Origin: Candidatus Bathyarchaeota archaeon
GTDB lineage: Archaea > Thermoproteota > Bathyarchaeia > 40CM-2-53-6 > FEN-987
NCBI GenBank assembly: GCA_022865625.1
Contig: JALHTB010000161.1
Coordinates: 1-15,257 of the forward strand
Length of the DNA: 15,257 nucleotides
Direction of reading: 5' to 3'
The translations under genes were made by a program, and so were the position numbers. This document shows, one piece after another, positions 6,092-13,459 of this stretch; the first letter of the stretch is position 1, and each line of letters starts with the position of its first letter. The notes below the pieces were generated by a model. It searched no databases. It was given only the letters and a program-made list of their open reading frames with translations, and was not told the DNA's origin.

Positions 6092-7039
6092 TTGGTATTC
6101 CACAAGAGCCCTCCTGAGGTGATCTCGCTCGGAGATGTTGCAGTTGACCAACTAGTATCTGTCCCAAGATACCCTCTGAACGGCGAAGACTCCGAGGTAT
6201 CTGGAATGGAGAGGCATCCAGGTGGATCCGCCGCCAACTTTGCTGTCGCAATCGCAAGACTTGGCATGAGGTCAGGCTTCATTGGGAAGACAGGCTCCGA
6301 TGAAGCTGGACGGTCCGTGCGTGACGATCTAAAACGCGAAGGCGTGGATGTCTCGCACCTGAAAGAAGCGTCGGGAGGAACCGGAACCGTCATCGTGCTA
6401 GTGGACAAAGAGGGTCAGCGAACCATGCTTTCGTTCAGAGGAGTAAACACCAAGCTGACAATGCACGAGATTCCGCGAGAATACATCGCGAACTCGAAAT
6501 GGCTGCATGTTTCAGGGTACTCGCTCGTTCGTGCGCCTCAATGCAACGCCGCGCTCAAGGCGATGGAATACGGGAAGAAAGCAAAGGCACGAATCAGCTT
6601 GGATCCGTCGCTTCACATCCACCAAGCCAAGAGCAAAGTGCTAGCTGACGCTTTGGGACTCGCTGACGTACTTTTCCCAAGCGAGGCGGAGGCCAAATAT
6701 CTGTCTCACAAGACCAATCTCCGGGAAGCGGGGAGAGTCCTTCTCAAGAAAGGACCCTCAATTCTTGCGATAAAGCTCGGGCGAAGGGGATGCATTATCA
6801 TGACCGAAGATGAGGAGCTGCAGATTCCGAGTTTCAACATAGAACCGACCGACACAACGGGAGCCGGAGACGCATACGATGCAGGTTTCGTGATGAGACA
6901 TCTTAGGGGGTTTGATTTGAAGCGCTCGGCCGAATTCGCGAACGCAGTAGCTACACTCAAGACGATGAAGACCGGTGCGAGAGCGGGCCTTCCGAGAATA
7001 GATGAAGTGGAGAGGTTCATGCGAAATGAGCGAAAGTGA
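6092..7039 (+). CDS. PfkB-family carbohydrate/nucleoside kinase
   Basis: A 315-residue ribokinase-fold enzyme. The N-terminal GDVAVDQLV strand and the HPGGSAANFAVAIARLG motif form the sugar or nucleoside site. DTTGAGDAYDAGF near residue 255-267 is the second PfkB signature, with the catalytic Asp and anion hole. The length is typical of ribokinase, fructokinase, adenosine kinase or ribose-1-phosphate kinase, and specificity cannot be read from the motifs alone. The start is TTG with a good ribosome site. Its stop overlaps the next gene (BtpA family) by 14 nt, so the two are translated together. With a nucleoside phosphorylase upstream, phosphorylation of a nucleoside or of ribose-1-phosphate is a reasonable hypothesis. 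Confidence 0.9.
   Translation: MVFHKSPPEVISLGDVAVDQLVSVPRYPLNGEDSEVSGMERHPGGSAANFAVAIARLGMRSGFIGKTGSDEAGRSVRDDLKREGVDVSHLKEASGGTGTVIVLVDKEGQRTMLSFRGVNTKLTMHEIPREYIANSKWLHVSGYSLVRAPQCNAALKAMEYGKKAKARISLDPSLHIHQAKSKVLADALGLADVLFPSEAEAKYLSHKTNLREAGRVLLKKGPSILAIKLGRRGCIIMTEDEELQIPSFNIEPTDTTGAGDAYDAGFVMRHLRGFDLKRSAEFANAVATLKTMKTGARAGLPRIDEVERFMRNERK
7009..7016 (+). promoter_or_regulatory. Shine-Dalgarno site deciding the BtpA-family start
   Basis: GGAGAGGT inside the end of the kinase gene lies 9 nt before the ATG at 7026. This favours that ATG over the in-frame ATG at 7002. Confidence 0.6.
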
Positions 7040-7853
7040 AGGATCAACAGTGTTGCAGGGCATCTTTGGAACTACGAAACCTCTGATTGGAATGGTACAT
7101 CTTCTCCCTTTACCTGGCTCCCCGCGCTACGAAGGTGACGGAATCCTACGAGCGCTTGACGCTGCCTTGCGTGACGCAAAGGCCCTGCAGAATGGAGGTT
7201 TCGATGGAATGCTGATAGAGAACTACGGTGATTCGCCATTCAAGCCGGCGCCGACTGATCCCGAGACCGTAGCGTCAATGGCGGCGATAGGCAGGGAAAT
7301 CTCGAGACAAGTTGAACTCCCTATTGGGGTGAACGTTCTCAGGAACGGCGCTCTACCGGCGCTCGCGATCGCGCACGTCATCCGTGCGCGTTTCATCCGA
7401 GTGAATGTGCTTACAGAATCCTTCGTAACAGATCAAGGTATCATAAACGCATGCGCACACGACCTGATGCGATATAGAAAACAACTCAATGCGACAGACG
7501 TACAGGTGTATGCTGACGTGCGCTCGAAACATGCGGCACCGCTCCTCTCAAGACCTATCGAGGAATCCGCTCGCGACGCGGCATACCGAGGAATGGCAGA
7601 CGCACTCATAATCACAGGTCCATATACAGGAGCGAAACCGGACAAAGACCAACTGCACCGAATCAAGAACAGTGTTCCTGACAGGCCAGTCCTGATAGGC
7701 AGCGGACTCACAGGCAGAAATGCGATTGAACTGCTAAGAGCCGCTGACGGGGCAATCGTCGGAACCAGCCTGAAGGAGAATGGAATGATCGAAAAGCCAA
7801 TTGACGAAACTCGCGTCAGAGAGCTAGTCAAATCCGTACAGAAACTCCGATGA
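7026..7853 (+). CDS. BtpA/SgcQ-family TIM-barrel protein
   Basis: A 275-residue protein of the BtpA family (Pfam BtpA). KPLIGMVHLLPLPGSPRY at the N-terminus is the family signature. It is followed by GGFDGMLIENYGDSPF, LPIGVNVLRN, and the C-terminal phosphate-binding strands VLIGSGLTGRN and DGAIVGTSLKENG, as expected of a (beta/alpha)8 phosphate-binding barrel. Cyanobacterial BtpA affects photosystem I stability and E. coli SgcQ sits in a sugar operon; the enzymatic activity of the archaeal members is not established. Overlap with the PfkB kinase suggests that it acts on the kinase product, a phosphorylated sugar or nucleoside. The length is normal, with no sign of decay. Confidence 0.9.
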   Translation: MSESEGSTVLQGIFGTTKPLIGMVHLLPLPGSPRYEGDGILRALDAALRDAKALQNGGFDGMLIENYGDSPFKPAPTDPETVASMAAIGREISRQVELPIGVNVLRNGALPALAIAHVIRARFIRVNVLTESFVTDQGIINACAHDLMRYRKQLNATDVQVYADVRSKHAAPLLSRPIEESARDAAYRGMADALIITGPYTGAKPDKDQLHRIKNSVPDRPVLIGSGLTGRNAIELLRAADGAIVGTSLKENGMIEKPIDETRVRELVKSVQKLR

Positions 7854-7908
7854 AAACCATTCAAGCGACTTTGGACTTCTTCCACGGCTGAGAGAACAAA
7901 AACGCAGA

Positions 7909-8232
7909 ATGACAGTGAGAGCATTGACACAGTCAGTAATCAGTACCCAAGATGGTGTTCGGATCACAATCCACACGGTACCGAATGCCAAGGAGACAGC
8001 GATCATTCTCGAACCTGATGGCAACATAATGATGCGCGTTCATGCTCCTCCTGTCAAAGGAAAGGCGAACCGGGAGATCGTGAAGTGGCTCTCTAAGAAG
8101 CTGAGAAGGCCAAGCTCACAGATTCGAATAGTTGCTGGTACCCGTTCCAATCTCAAGACGGTAGAGATCGGCGGTATGGACGGAAAGAGCTTCTTGGAAG
8201 CCATCGGCCAGAAGACAGCAGTCAGCTCATGA
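7909..8232 (+). CDS. DUF167 / YggU-family protein
   Basis: A 107-residue protein with the DUF167 pattern: RITIHTVPNAKETAI at the start and MRVHAPPVKGKANREIVKWLSKKL in the middle, then IRIVAGTRSNLKTVEI. These small alpha/beta proteins are widespread in bacteria and archaea and have no agreed function. It starts 55 nt after the BtpA-family gene on the same strand and has only a weak ribosome site. It may be co-transcribed with the pair upstream, and nothing here hints at a functional link. Confidence 0.88.
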   Translation: MTVRALTQSVISTQDGVRITIHTVPNAKETAIILEPDGNIMMRVHAPPVKGKANREIVKWLSKKLRRPSSQIRIVAGTRSNLKTVEIGGMDGKSFLEAIGQKTAVSS

Positions 8233-8246
8233 GAGATGGAGACAAG

Positions 8247-8254
8247 CCTTAAAG
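8247..8254 (+). promoter_or_regulatory. Candidate TATA box of the GH130 gene
   Basis: CCTTAAAGG, within the palindrome GCCTTAAAGGC, lies 57 nt upstream of the ATG at 8312. A transcript start would be expected near 8278, giving a leader of about 34 nt. Confidence 0.45.
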
Positions 8255-8311
8255 GCACCCTTTCATGTCGTGCGCGGGTACATGCATTAGGATGCAAAGC
8301 GGTCGAGCGAT

Positions 8312-9235
8312 ATGGAAGTCAAGCTAGCCCGAAGCCCGAGCAATCCCATCATTGAACCAAGACCCCACCTGGCTTGGGAGAGCACAGCGACTTTCAACCC
8401 AGGAGCCGTGATGAATGACGGAGTCGCTCACATACTGTACAGGGCGGTCAACGAGCAAAACATCTCCTCTCTAGGATATGCAGCAACAACCGATGGCGAA
8501 ACGATCGTAAACCGATCTACAGAACCTGTCCTCTCCCCGGACGGCCCTTGGGAAGAGTTCGGCTGCGAAGATCCACGCATTACAGCCTTCGACGGAACAT
8601 ACTTCGTTTTCTACACAGCGTTCTCGCGGAAAGGCCCGCGGATCGCCTTAGCCTCGACCACTGACTTCAGGAACTACAAACGGTATGGACTCGTAGGTCC
8701 AGACCACGACGATAAGGACTGCGCCCTATTTCCTCAGCTCATCGGCGGCAAAATCGCCGTTGTCCACAGAATAGCACCAAACATCCAGTTAGACTTCTTG
8801 GATGATATCGCGCAAATGGAGAGCTCACACCCCTACTGGAAGGACTATCTGAAGCACATGGAAGCAAACACGATCATGAAGCCGCTGTGGAAATGGGAGG
8901 AAAAGAAGATAGGAATCGGCCCGCCACCGATCCGAACCGATTCTGGATGGGTTGTCATCTATCACGGCGTGGATTCCCGCAATGTCTACCATGTGGGCGC
9001 AGCCCTCCTTGATCTTGAAGATCCGCGTCGCGTGATCGCTCGAATACCGGAACCGATTCTGCAGCCGGAGGAAGAGTTCGAGAAAGCTGGAGTTGTGCCC
9101 AATGTCGTTTTCCCTGAAGGTGCAGTCGTGATCAAGGATGAACTCAAGACCTTCTATGGTGGGGCAGACAGAGTCTGCTGCGTCGCAAGCACCCCGATGA
9201 AACTGTTGATAGAAGCCCTGGAGGCGTCGAGCTGA
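8312..9235 (+). CDS. GH130 beta-mannoside phosphorylase/hydrolase
   Basis: A 307-residue five-bladed beta-propeller protein of glycoside hydrolase family 130. ATFNPGAV near residue 26-33, LYRAV, and WEEFGCEDPRITAFDGTYF (residues 80-98, D87 as the likely proton donor) match the family core. KDCALFPQL, VIYHGVD and the C-terminal YGGAD fit the phosphate and sugar sites. GH130 enzymes mostly break beta-mannosides with phosphate, giving mannose-1-phosphate, or run in reverse to extend beta-mannans. No signal peptide is seen, so it acts in the cytoplasm. It stops 11 nt before the convergent sugar-enzyme pair. Which linkage it uses cannot be told from sequence, and some family members are plain hydrolases. 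Confidence 0.9.
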   Translation: MEVKLARSPSNPIIEPRPHLAWESTATFNPGAVMNDGVAHILYRAVNEQNISSLGYAATTDGETIVNRSTEPVLSPDGPWEEFGCEDPRITAFDGTYFVFYTAFSRKGPRIALASTTDFRNYKRYGLVGPDHDDKDCALFPQLIGGKIAVVHRIAPNIQLDFLDDIAQMESSHPYWKDYLKHMEANTIMKPLWKWEEKKIGIGPPPIRTDSGWVVIYHGVDSRNVYHVGAALLDLEDPRRVIARIPEPILQPEEEFEKAGVVPNVVFPEGAVVIKDELKTFYGGADRVCCVASTPMKLLIEALEASS

Positions 9236-9246
9236 GATCCGTCCTA

Positions 9247-10263
9247 TCAGAAGCTCGCCACCGCTAGTAGATAGGACAGTACGGATTCAGCTCCTTGATT
9301 GAGGTTAAGTCCCTCCTCTATGAGACCGTCGTAGCATCCGCCTGTCACGTTGTCATACACTGCTAGTCGCTTGAGATTGGTACCATAGTACCAAGAAAGA
9401 GCAAGCGAGGACCACTCTAGGTAGCGTCTCTCTCCCGTCACATGATACAGCCTGTTGCATGCCTCCACGGTGGCGCCTGCGTCAACTGGCTGTTGATCGT
9501 AGAGCGCTCTATCTCCCCCTACTCGATACCAGCCCTTGCTCCCGATTGGCGCGAATACACCATCCACGGTCTGAGCGCTCATCAGAAAGTCCAGAGATTC
9601 AGACGCGATCCTCAGGTAGGTCGAGTCCCTCTCGATCTCATAATAGGCGGCGAGGCTCTCCGAGAGTCTGGCGTTGTCATAGGTGAGGATCTCTTCGAAC
9701 CATCTCCAATCGAGGCGAGAGACGGCTTGATACCAACCGAGCAACTGTTTCGCCAGATTCGTAGCGCCCTCAAGTAGCTTTGCATTGCGTTCAACCTTGA
9801 GAGACTCGCAGGCTCCGAGCAGAAAATAGGCCTTGGCTCTTGGGGATGATGCCTCCAAGGCCCACTGAAGCCCCGCCTCCAAGATTCTGTGGCCCCATTC
9901 TTCTCGCTCGGAAAGTGGAGAGGTCACATAGCAGCCCGCTGCCCATGCCGCCCGACCCAGATGATCCCTGTTCGAGGGCAAGTCGACGATACTACCGTCT
10001 TTGTTCATTTCGTTGCTCCAGCATCCGTCTGAGGCCCGCATCCTATCGAGGAAAGCGACATACCTGCGCGCCAATGTCATTCGTTCTGATTCCTCCATCA
10101 CGCTCGAGGCGCGGCAGACAAAGACAAGGGCACGCGCCACGTCATCGGTTGTGTAGCCCCAAGTCAGGTCAGGTTTGGAGTACGGAGCAAACTGCATGAT
10201 CCCTACTCGGTCGTTTAGAGCTCTAAAGTGAGCCAAGTTAATTGGTGGGGATGCTTCTCGCAA
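9247..10263 (-). CDS. Six-hairpin (alpha/alpha)6 protein of glycosyltransferase clusters
   Basis: A 338-residue, tryptophan- and tyrosine-rich helical protein. The opening LNDRVGIMQFAPYSKPDLTWGYTTDDVARAL matches (xxTDxxGIxQHAxxxxPxxxxGYTTDDNARAL) a family that I recall next to, or fused with, GT4 glycosyltransferases and GH130 enzymes in bacteria. Its repeated helical hairpins suggest the six-hairpin glycosidase fold, but I see no proven catalytic pair; E and D in GYTTDD and in WRWFEEILTYDNARL are candidates. It starts with TTG, supported by GGAGG 9 nt upstream, and overlaps the end of the GT4 gene by 26 nt, so the two are co-translated. It may trim or bind the oligosaccharide made by the GT4. 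Confidence 0.8.
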   Translation of the reverse strand: MREASPPINLAHFRALNDRVGIMQFAPYSKPDLTWGYTTDDVARALVFVCRASSVMEESERMTLARRYVAFLDRMRASDGCWSNEMNKDGSIVDLPSNRDHLGRAAWAAGCYVTSPLSEREEWGHRILEAGLQWALEASSPRAKAYFLLGACESLKVERNAKLLEGATNLAKQLLGWYQAVSRLDWRWFEEILTYDNARLSESLAAYYEIERDSTYLRIASESLDFLMSAQTVDGVFAPIGSKGWYRVGGDRALYDQQPVDAGATVEACNRLYHVTGERRYLEWSSLALSWYYGTNLKRLAVYDNVTGGCYDGLIEEGLNLNQGAESVLSYLLAVASF

Positions 10264-11461
10264 CAGTTCCTGCCTCCGATACTTTCTGGTACGTCCTACT
10301 GTATGCTTTCGCCACCTCGCGCCAAGTCACTTTTCGAGAGGAATCTAGCGCTCTCCTTTCAAGCTTCATTCTTGCCGATGGATTATTGAGAATCTCTTGG
10401 ATCTCATCAGCGATTGATTCCGGGCTATTGAAATCGCAGAAGAGACCCCTCCCATCCGCGAGAGCTATCTGTGCGAAGGTGGAAGGAGTGGAAACAACAC
10501 ACTTCCCGAAACCCAAAGCTTCGGTGATAGTCCCACTTGAAACTTGATCACGTCCCACGTAGGGAGCCAGATAGATGTCAGTCGCGAGATAGTAGAGCTC
10601 CTTCTCGGCTTCACTGATGTATCGATCGATGAATTTGACATCGGCTTCGAGGCGCAGACTGCGCGTGAGGTCCTGGAGCATTTCTCTGTACTGCTCTCCG
10701 TGATGTTTTCGCACGACCGGGTGAGTCTCACCAACTATCAGGTAGAGCATGTTAGGGTACTTGGTTGCGACGCGATGAATCGCTTGAATCCCGTACTCGA
10801 TACCCTTTCCAGGATTAATTAGGCCCAGCGTCGTGACAAGGATCCTTCCCTGAAGGCCAAGAGCCTCCTTCGCCGCCTTGCTCTGTCCGGAGCGAGGCTC
10901 CGGGCCTCCGTGCGGTATCACCCTGATCTTTTCCTTCGGCACATGATAGATCTCGAACAGTAGATCCCTGGCCGGGGGCACAATCGCAACGACTGCACTC
11001 GCTAGAGCCGCTAGCTGCTCAAGGACTTCGACGGCCCTCTCCGGTGGGTTTTGCATGATCGTATGAAAGGTGACGACCAGCGGCTTCTCCAGCTCCCTAG
11101 CGAAACGAAGAACGTGCTCTCCCCAGTCTCCCCCATAGATTCCATACTCATGTTCAAGGTGTACCACATCCACGTCGGACCGGTTCAAGAGACGTGCTGC
11201 CTCTTGGTACGAGCGCTCGATATTCTGCCATACTATACAAATAGGCTTGGTGTCGTATTCGCGCGAGACCCCGTCTTCCTCCACCGCCACGAACACATTA
11301 TGTCCAGCGGGTTTGCCACGTTCGAGTGCGAGCGCGAGATCACGCGTGAAAGTTGCTAAGCCGCAGGCTCTGGGGGTAAGTGTGCTGACATGTGCAATAC
11401 GGAGCTCGTGCGCCAACGACCCAAGCTCTAAGAATCTTTTTCGTGATCGGCGCGCTTGCAA
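10238..11461 (-). CDS. GT4-family glycosyltransferase
   Basis: A 407-residue GT-B fold glycosyltransferase. The N-terminal LRIAHVSTLTPRACGLATFTRDLALAL region (about residues 20-46) carries the acceptor-side glycine loop. DVVHLEHEYGIYGG and VTFHT follow, then PHGG, TTLGLINPGKGIEYGIQAI and the C-terminal SSGTITEALGFGKCVVSTP (E-x7-E-like nucleotide-sugar site). The donor is likely GDP-mannose or another NDP-sugar. No membrane span is seen. The frame opens with TTG at 11461; the TTG at 11416 is also possible, because conservation only begins near residue 20. Overlap with the six-hairpin gene and convergence on the GH130 gene suggest a shared mannoside pathway. Confidence 0.9.
   Translation of the reverse strand: MQARRSRKRFLELGSLAHELRIAHVSTLTPRACGLATFTRDLALALERGKPAGHNVFVAVEEDGVSREYDTKPICIVWQNIERSYQEAARLLNRSDVDVVHLEHEYGIYGGDWGEHVLRFARELEKPLVVTFHTIMQNPPERAVEVLEQLAALASAVVAIVPPARDLLFEIYHVPKEKIRVIPHGGPEPRSGQSKAAKEALGLQGRILVTTLGLINPGKGIEYGIQAIHRVATKYPNMLYLIVGETHPVVRKHHGEQYREMLQDLTRSLRLEADVKFIDRYISEAEKELYYLATDIYLAPYVGRDQVSSGTITEALGFGKCVVSTPSTFAQIALADGRGLFCDFNSPESIADEIQEILNNPSARMKLERRALDSSRKVTWREVAKAYSRTYQKVSEAGTVARSIPTN
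10273..10277 (-). promoter_or_regulatory. Shine-Dalgarno site for the six-hairpin gene
   Basis: GGAGG on the minus strand, inside the end of the GT4 gene and 9 nt before the TTG start at 10263. It supports this start over the TTG at 10236. Confidence 0.6.
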
Positions 11462-11508
11462 ATGAAATTACTTCTAGCCGCGAGGCGCCTGCAACTTGTG
11501 CGAGACAG

Positions 11509-11515
11509 GATAAAG
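11509..11515 (-). promoter_or_regulatory. Candidate TATA-like element of the GT4 operon
   Basis: CTTTATC on the minus strand lies about 50 nt before the GT4 TTG, in the 92-nt gap after the thymidylate synthase gene. It would give a leader of about 25 nt. Weak evidence; read-through from thyA is also possible. Confidence 0.3.
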
Positions 11516-11553
11516 ACCTATCCTAGGGAGGAAACTATCATGGAACGCGAGTG

Positions 11554-12309
11554 TCACCTATTCTTCGAGAAAATCTTCAACGAGCTGCTCGGCATCCAAG
11601 CTGATCTGCCGCTCTTCCTCGAAGCATCTACTGCGGATGCAAAGTGTTCAAGACCCTTGAAGTTCCTGTCATAGATGTGGTAGCTATCACTATCGTCCAC
11701 GTAGCGACCCACCTTGACGCCGATCTCTTGAGCGATCATTTTCTGAAGGAGTGTTATGGCATACATGTTCATGAATGCGGCATTGTAGGCGTCCCTGCTT
11801 CTCCAGCTTGTGTGCATCTCGAGCCACTCATCATCAATGATCTTGAACCAGATTCTTTGAAGACACGGCGGCCCCGCGACATCATAATCCTTCCAGGGCA
11901 TCCATGTTGTGGCCTGGGCTCTGTTGGAGAAAGACGTTGATCTGAGCTTCTCGATGATCCGACTGATCTGATCGGTCTTCTGCCCTGCCTGCTCATACTC
12001 GAATAGGCGTTGATGGTACGTGTAGTCCCATCCGCGTCCAATCCATGAGTCCTTCGTTCCCTGGAGCACTTCATCGACGTAGTCTGCGAGACTCATCAGG
12101 CCCTCGCAACCCACGTGTATCCTGGGTTCCTTCAACGGTTCGTTGATGATTATCTTCATGGACGCTTCAATGATCTCGTCGACACCGCTCTTGCTTGTAT
12201 AGGACTCTTTGCGTGACTTTATCCCGCGCTCACGAAGCAGAAGGAGGCTCTTCTCCCAAGATTCCGGCAGAATGTTGCCCTCTGCAGTGAGTTGTGGAAT
12301 TGCTTTCAT
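11554..12309 (-). CDS. thyA: Thymidylate synthase, archaeal type
   Basis: A 251-residue ThyA-fold protein from the ATG at 12309 (a GTG four codons upstream is possible). GPPCLQRIWFKI holds the catalytic cysteine at about residue 149, the PPC of thymidylate synthases. WRSRDAYNAAFMNMYAI (around 168-184) corresponds to the R-S-x-D dUMP-phosphate motif and the Asn that selects uracil. SYHIYDRN supplies the H-x-Y that binds the dUMP ribose. It converts dUMP to dTMP with a methylene-pterin donor. The sequence is shorter and more divergent than bacterial ThyA and resembles the methanogen-type enzymes, which may use tetrahydromethanopterin. The neighbouring genes are unrelated to nucleotide synthesis. 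Confidence 0.85.
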   Translation of the reverse strand: MKAIPQLTAEGNILPESWEKSLLLLRERGIKSRKESYTSKSGVDEIIEASMKIIINEPLKEPRIHVGCEGLMSLADYVDEVLQGTKDSWIGRGWDYTYHQRLFEYEQAGQKTDQISRIIEKLRSTSFSNRAQATTWMPWKDYDVAGPPCLQRIWFKIIDDEWLEMHTSWRSRDAYNAAFMNMYAITLLQKMIAQEIGVKVGRYVDDSDSYHIYDRNFKGLEHFASAVDASRKSGRSAWMPSSSLKIFSKNR

Positions 12310-12501
12310 GTTGGGAAGCACCGACTAGGTTGTAGTCTATTGCGCTTCCGTAATGAAAGCTTCTCCGCTCAAGAAGAGCTTTAGTGGCATAGGTTTGCAT
12401 TGAAAACCACAGCTTCTTTCCAGCATACTCCCCGCCTCCGCATGCTTCATGTAGCCCACGAGAGAAGAGGCAAATCAATTCACACAAGGTCGAATGCATG
12501 G

Positions 12502-13089
12502 ATGACCGACCAGATCCCGATGGCTCCAGGCCAGTTCTATGCGAAACGGTGGGTACTCTACTCTGCGTTGGGAGTGCCAGAAGTCAGACTTGAGGCCTGG
12601 CGTCTTTCAATCGGCGGCCTTGTCGAAAACGAGCTGAGTCTCTCTTTCGAGGAATTGCAGCGTATGCCGCAGGTGAAGTTGACTAGAGACGTTCATTGCG
12701 TGACCACATGGTCGATCAAAGACGTCGTTTGGGAAGGTGTGGCTTTCAGAAAGCTGGCAGAGCTCGCCAGGGTCAAGCCTGAAGCCGAATGGGTGATGTT
12801 TCATTGTGCAGACGGCTATACAACACCCGTGCCTCTCGAAGACGTCATGACAGAAGACTCTCTGATTGCCTTCAAGATGAACGGTAATCCCATCCCAATT
12901 GAGCAAGGCTTTCCCGTTCGGCCTTTCATCCCTCACCTTTACGCCTGGAAGAGCGCGAAGTGGCTTACGAAGATCGAGCTCATCGAACGGTATCGAGACG
13001 GATACTGGGAAACTCGCGGCTATCACGAAAGGGGCGTCGTCTCACAAGAGGAACGCTTCAAAGGCGGCAAACGAGCGCGAAGACCATAG
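12502..13089 (+). CDS. Sulfite-oxidase-fold molybdopterin oxidoreductase
   Basis: A 195-residue protein equal to one SUOX-type molybdopterin domain (COG2041). [24 protein letters not shown] opens the fold, and DVHCVTTWS (C66) supplies the cysteine that ligates molybdenum. [27 protein letters not shown] and [25 protein letters not shown] complete the family pattern. No heme, dimerisation domain or Tat signal (RRxFL) is visible, so it is probably cytoplasmic, unlike periplasmic MsrP. The frame is open back to a TTG at 12400, but only the part from the ATG at 12502 has family similarity; the ATG at 12442 is an alternative. Substrate unknown: sulfite, a sulfoxide or an N-oxide are the family options. 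Electron partners are not in the window. Confidence 0.88.
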   Translation: MTDQIPMAPGQFYAKRWVLYSALGVPEVRLEAWRLSIGGLVENELSLSFEELQRMPQVKLTRDVHCVTTWSIKDVVWEGVAFRKLAELARVKPEAEWVMFHCADGYTTPVPLEDVMTEDSLIAFKMNGNPIPIEQGFPVRPFIPHLYAWKSAKWLTKIELIERYRDGYWETRGYHERGVVSQEERFKGGKRARRP

Positions 13090-13140
13090 ACAATAGCACG
13101 ACATCTTTCCTGCTAGACTCTCCTAGACCTCCGCCGTATT

Positions 13141-13156
13141 CTGTGCCCGAGCACAG
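13141..13156. terminator. Hairpin between convergent genes, possible terminator
   Basis: CTGTGC-CCGA-GCACAG is a perfect 6-bp stem with a 4-nt loop. It lies directly after the TAG of the minus-strand membrane gene and about 50 nt after the stop of the plus-strand molybdopterin gene. Neither strand has a T-tract after it, so intrinsic termination in the usual archaeal sense (T-run) is unproven. Confidence 0.3.
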
Positions 13157-13459
13157 CTATCTTCGGATCCTTATGACAACGAGCGCGAGCAGCATCAGTG
13201 TCACGATCAGGAGAAGCACAAGTAGACTTCTATTCCTCTCCCAGATCACGAAGTTCGCGTTGAGCCGAGTGAATGGGTCTCGAGACTTCAGCATTCGAAA
13301 GAGAACCATCGCCTCTTCTTTCTTGAATACGCCGTTGTCGACGCGGATCTCGCCTGTAGTGCTTTTCTCGAATCTATGATGCCCAACCCAGAATGGGCTC
13401 GAGTACTTGCTCGTGATCCAAAGGTCAAACTCTTCCCGAGTGGAAGACAATGGCGACAC
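13157..13459 (-). CDS. Small protein with one C-terminal membrane span
   Basis: A 100-residue protein of unknown family. Residues 1-77 are polar with many aromatic and charged residues (FDLWITSKYSSPFWVG, then KSRDPFTRLN). Residues 79-96 are almost purely leucine, valine and isoleucine, ending in RIRR, as in a tail-anchored or single-pass protein whose basic end faces the cytoplasm. The start is a GTG placed immediately after the TAG of the UPF0182 gene (TAGGTG), with no ribosome site, so translation probably depends on reinitiation. That arrangement suggests a fixed partnership with the UPF0182 protein. I find no catalytic motif. Confidence 0.6.
   Translation of the reverse strand: MSPLSSTREEFDLWITSKYSSPFWVGHHRFEKSTTGEIRVDNGVFKKEEAMVLFRMLKSRDPFTRLNANFVIWERNRSLLVLLLIVTLMLLALVVIRIRR

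Noticed and set aside
6048..6257. Extension of the sorting-tail ORF upstream to 6257
   Set aside because: This part is the antisense of the PfkB gene start and reads as low-quality basic sequence, so only the tail from 6047 is credible.
7433..7930. 165-residue minus-strand open frame opposite the BtpA-family gene
   Set aside because: Serine/leucine-rich antisense shadow; the plus strand shows clear BtpA and DUF167 motifs.
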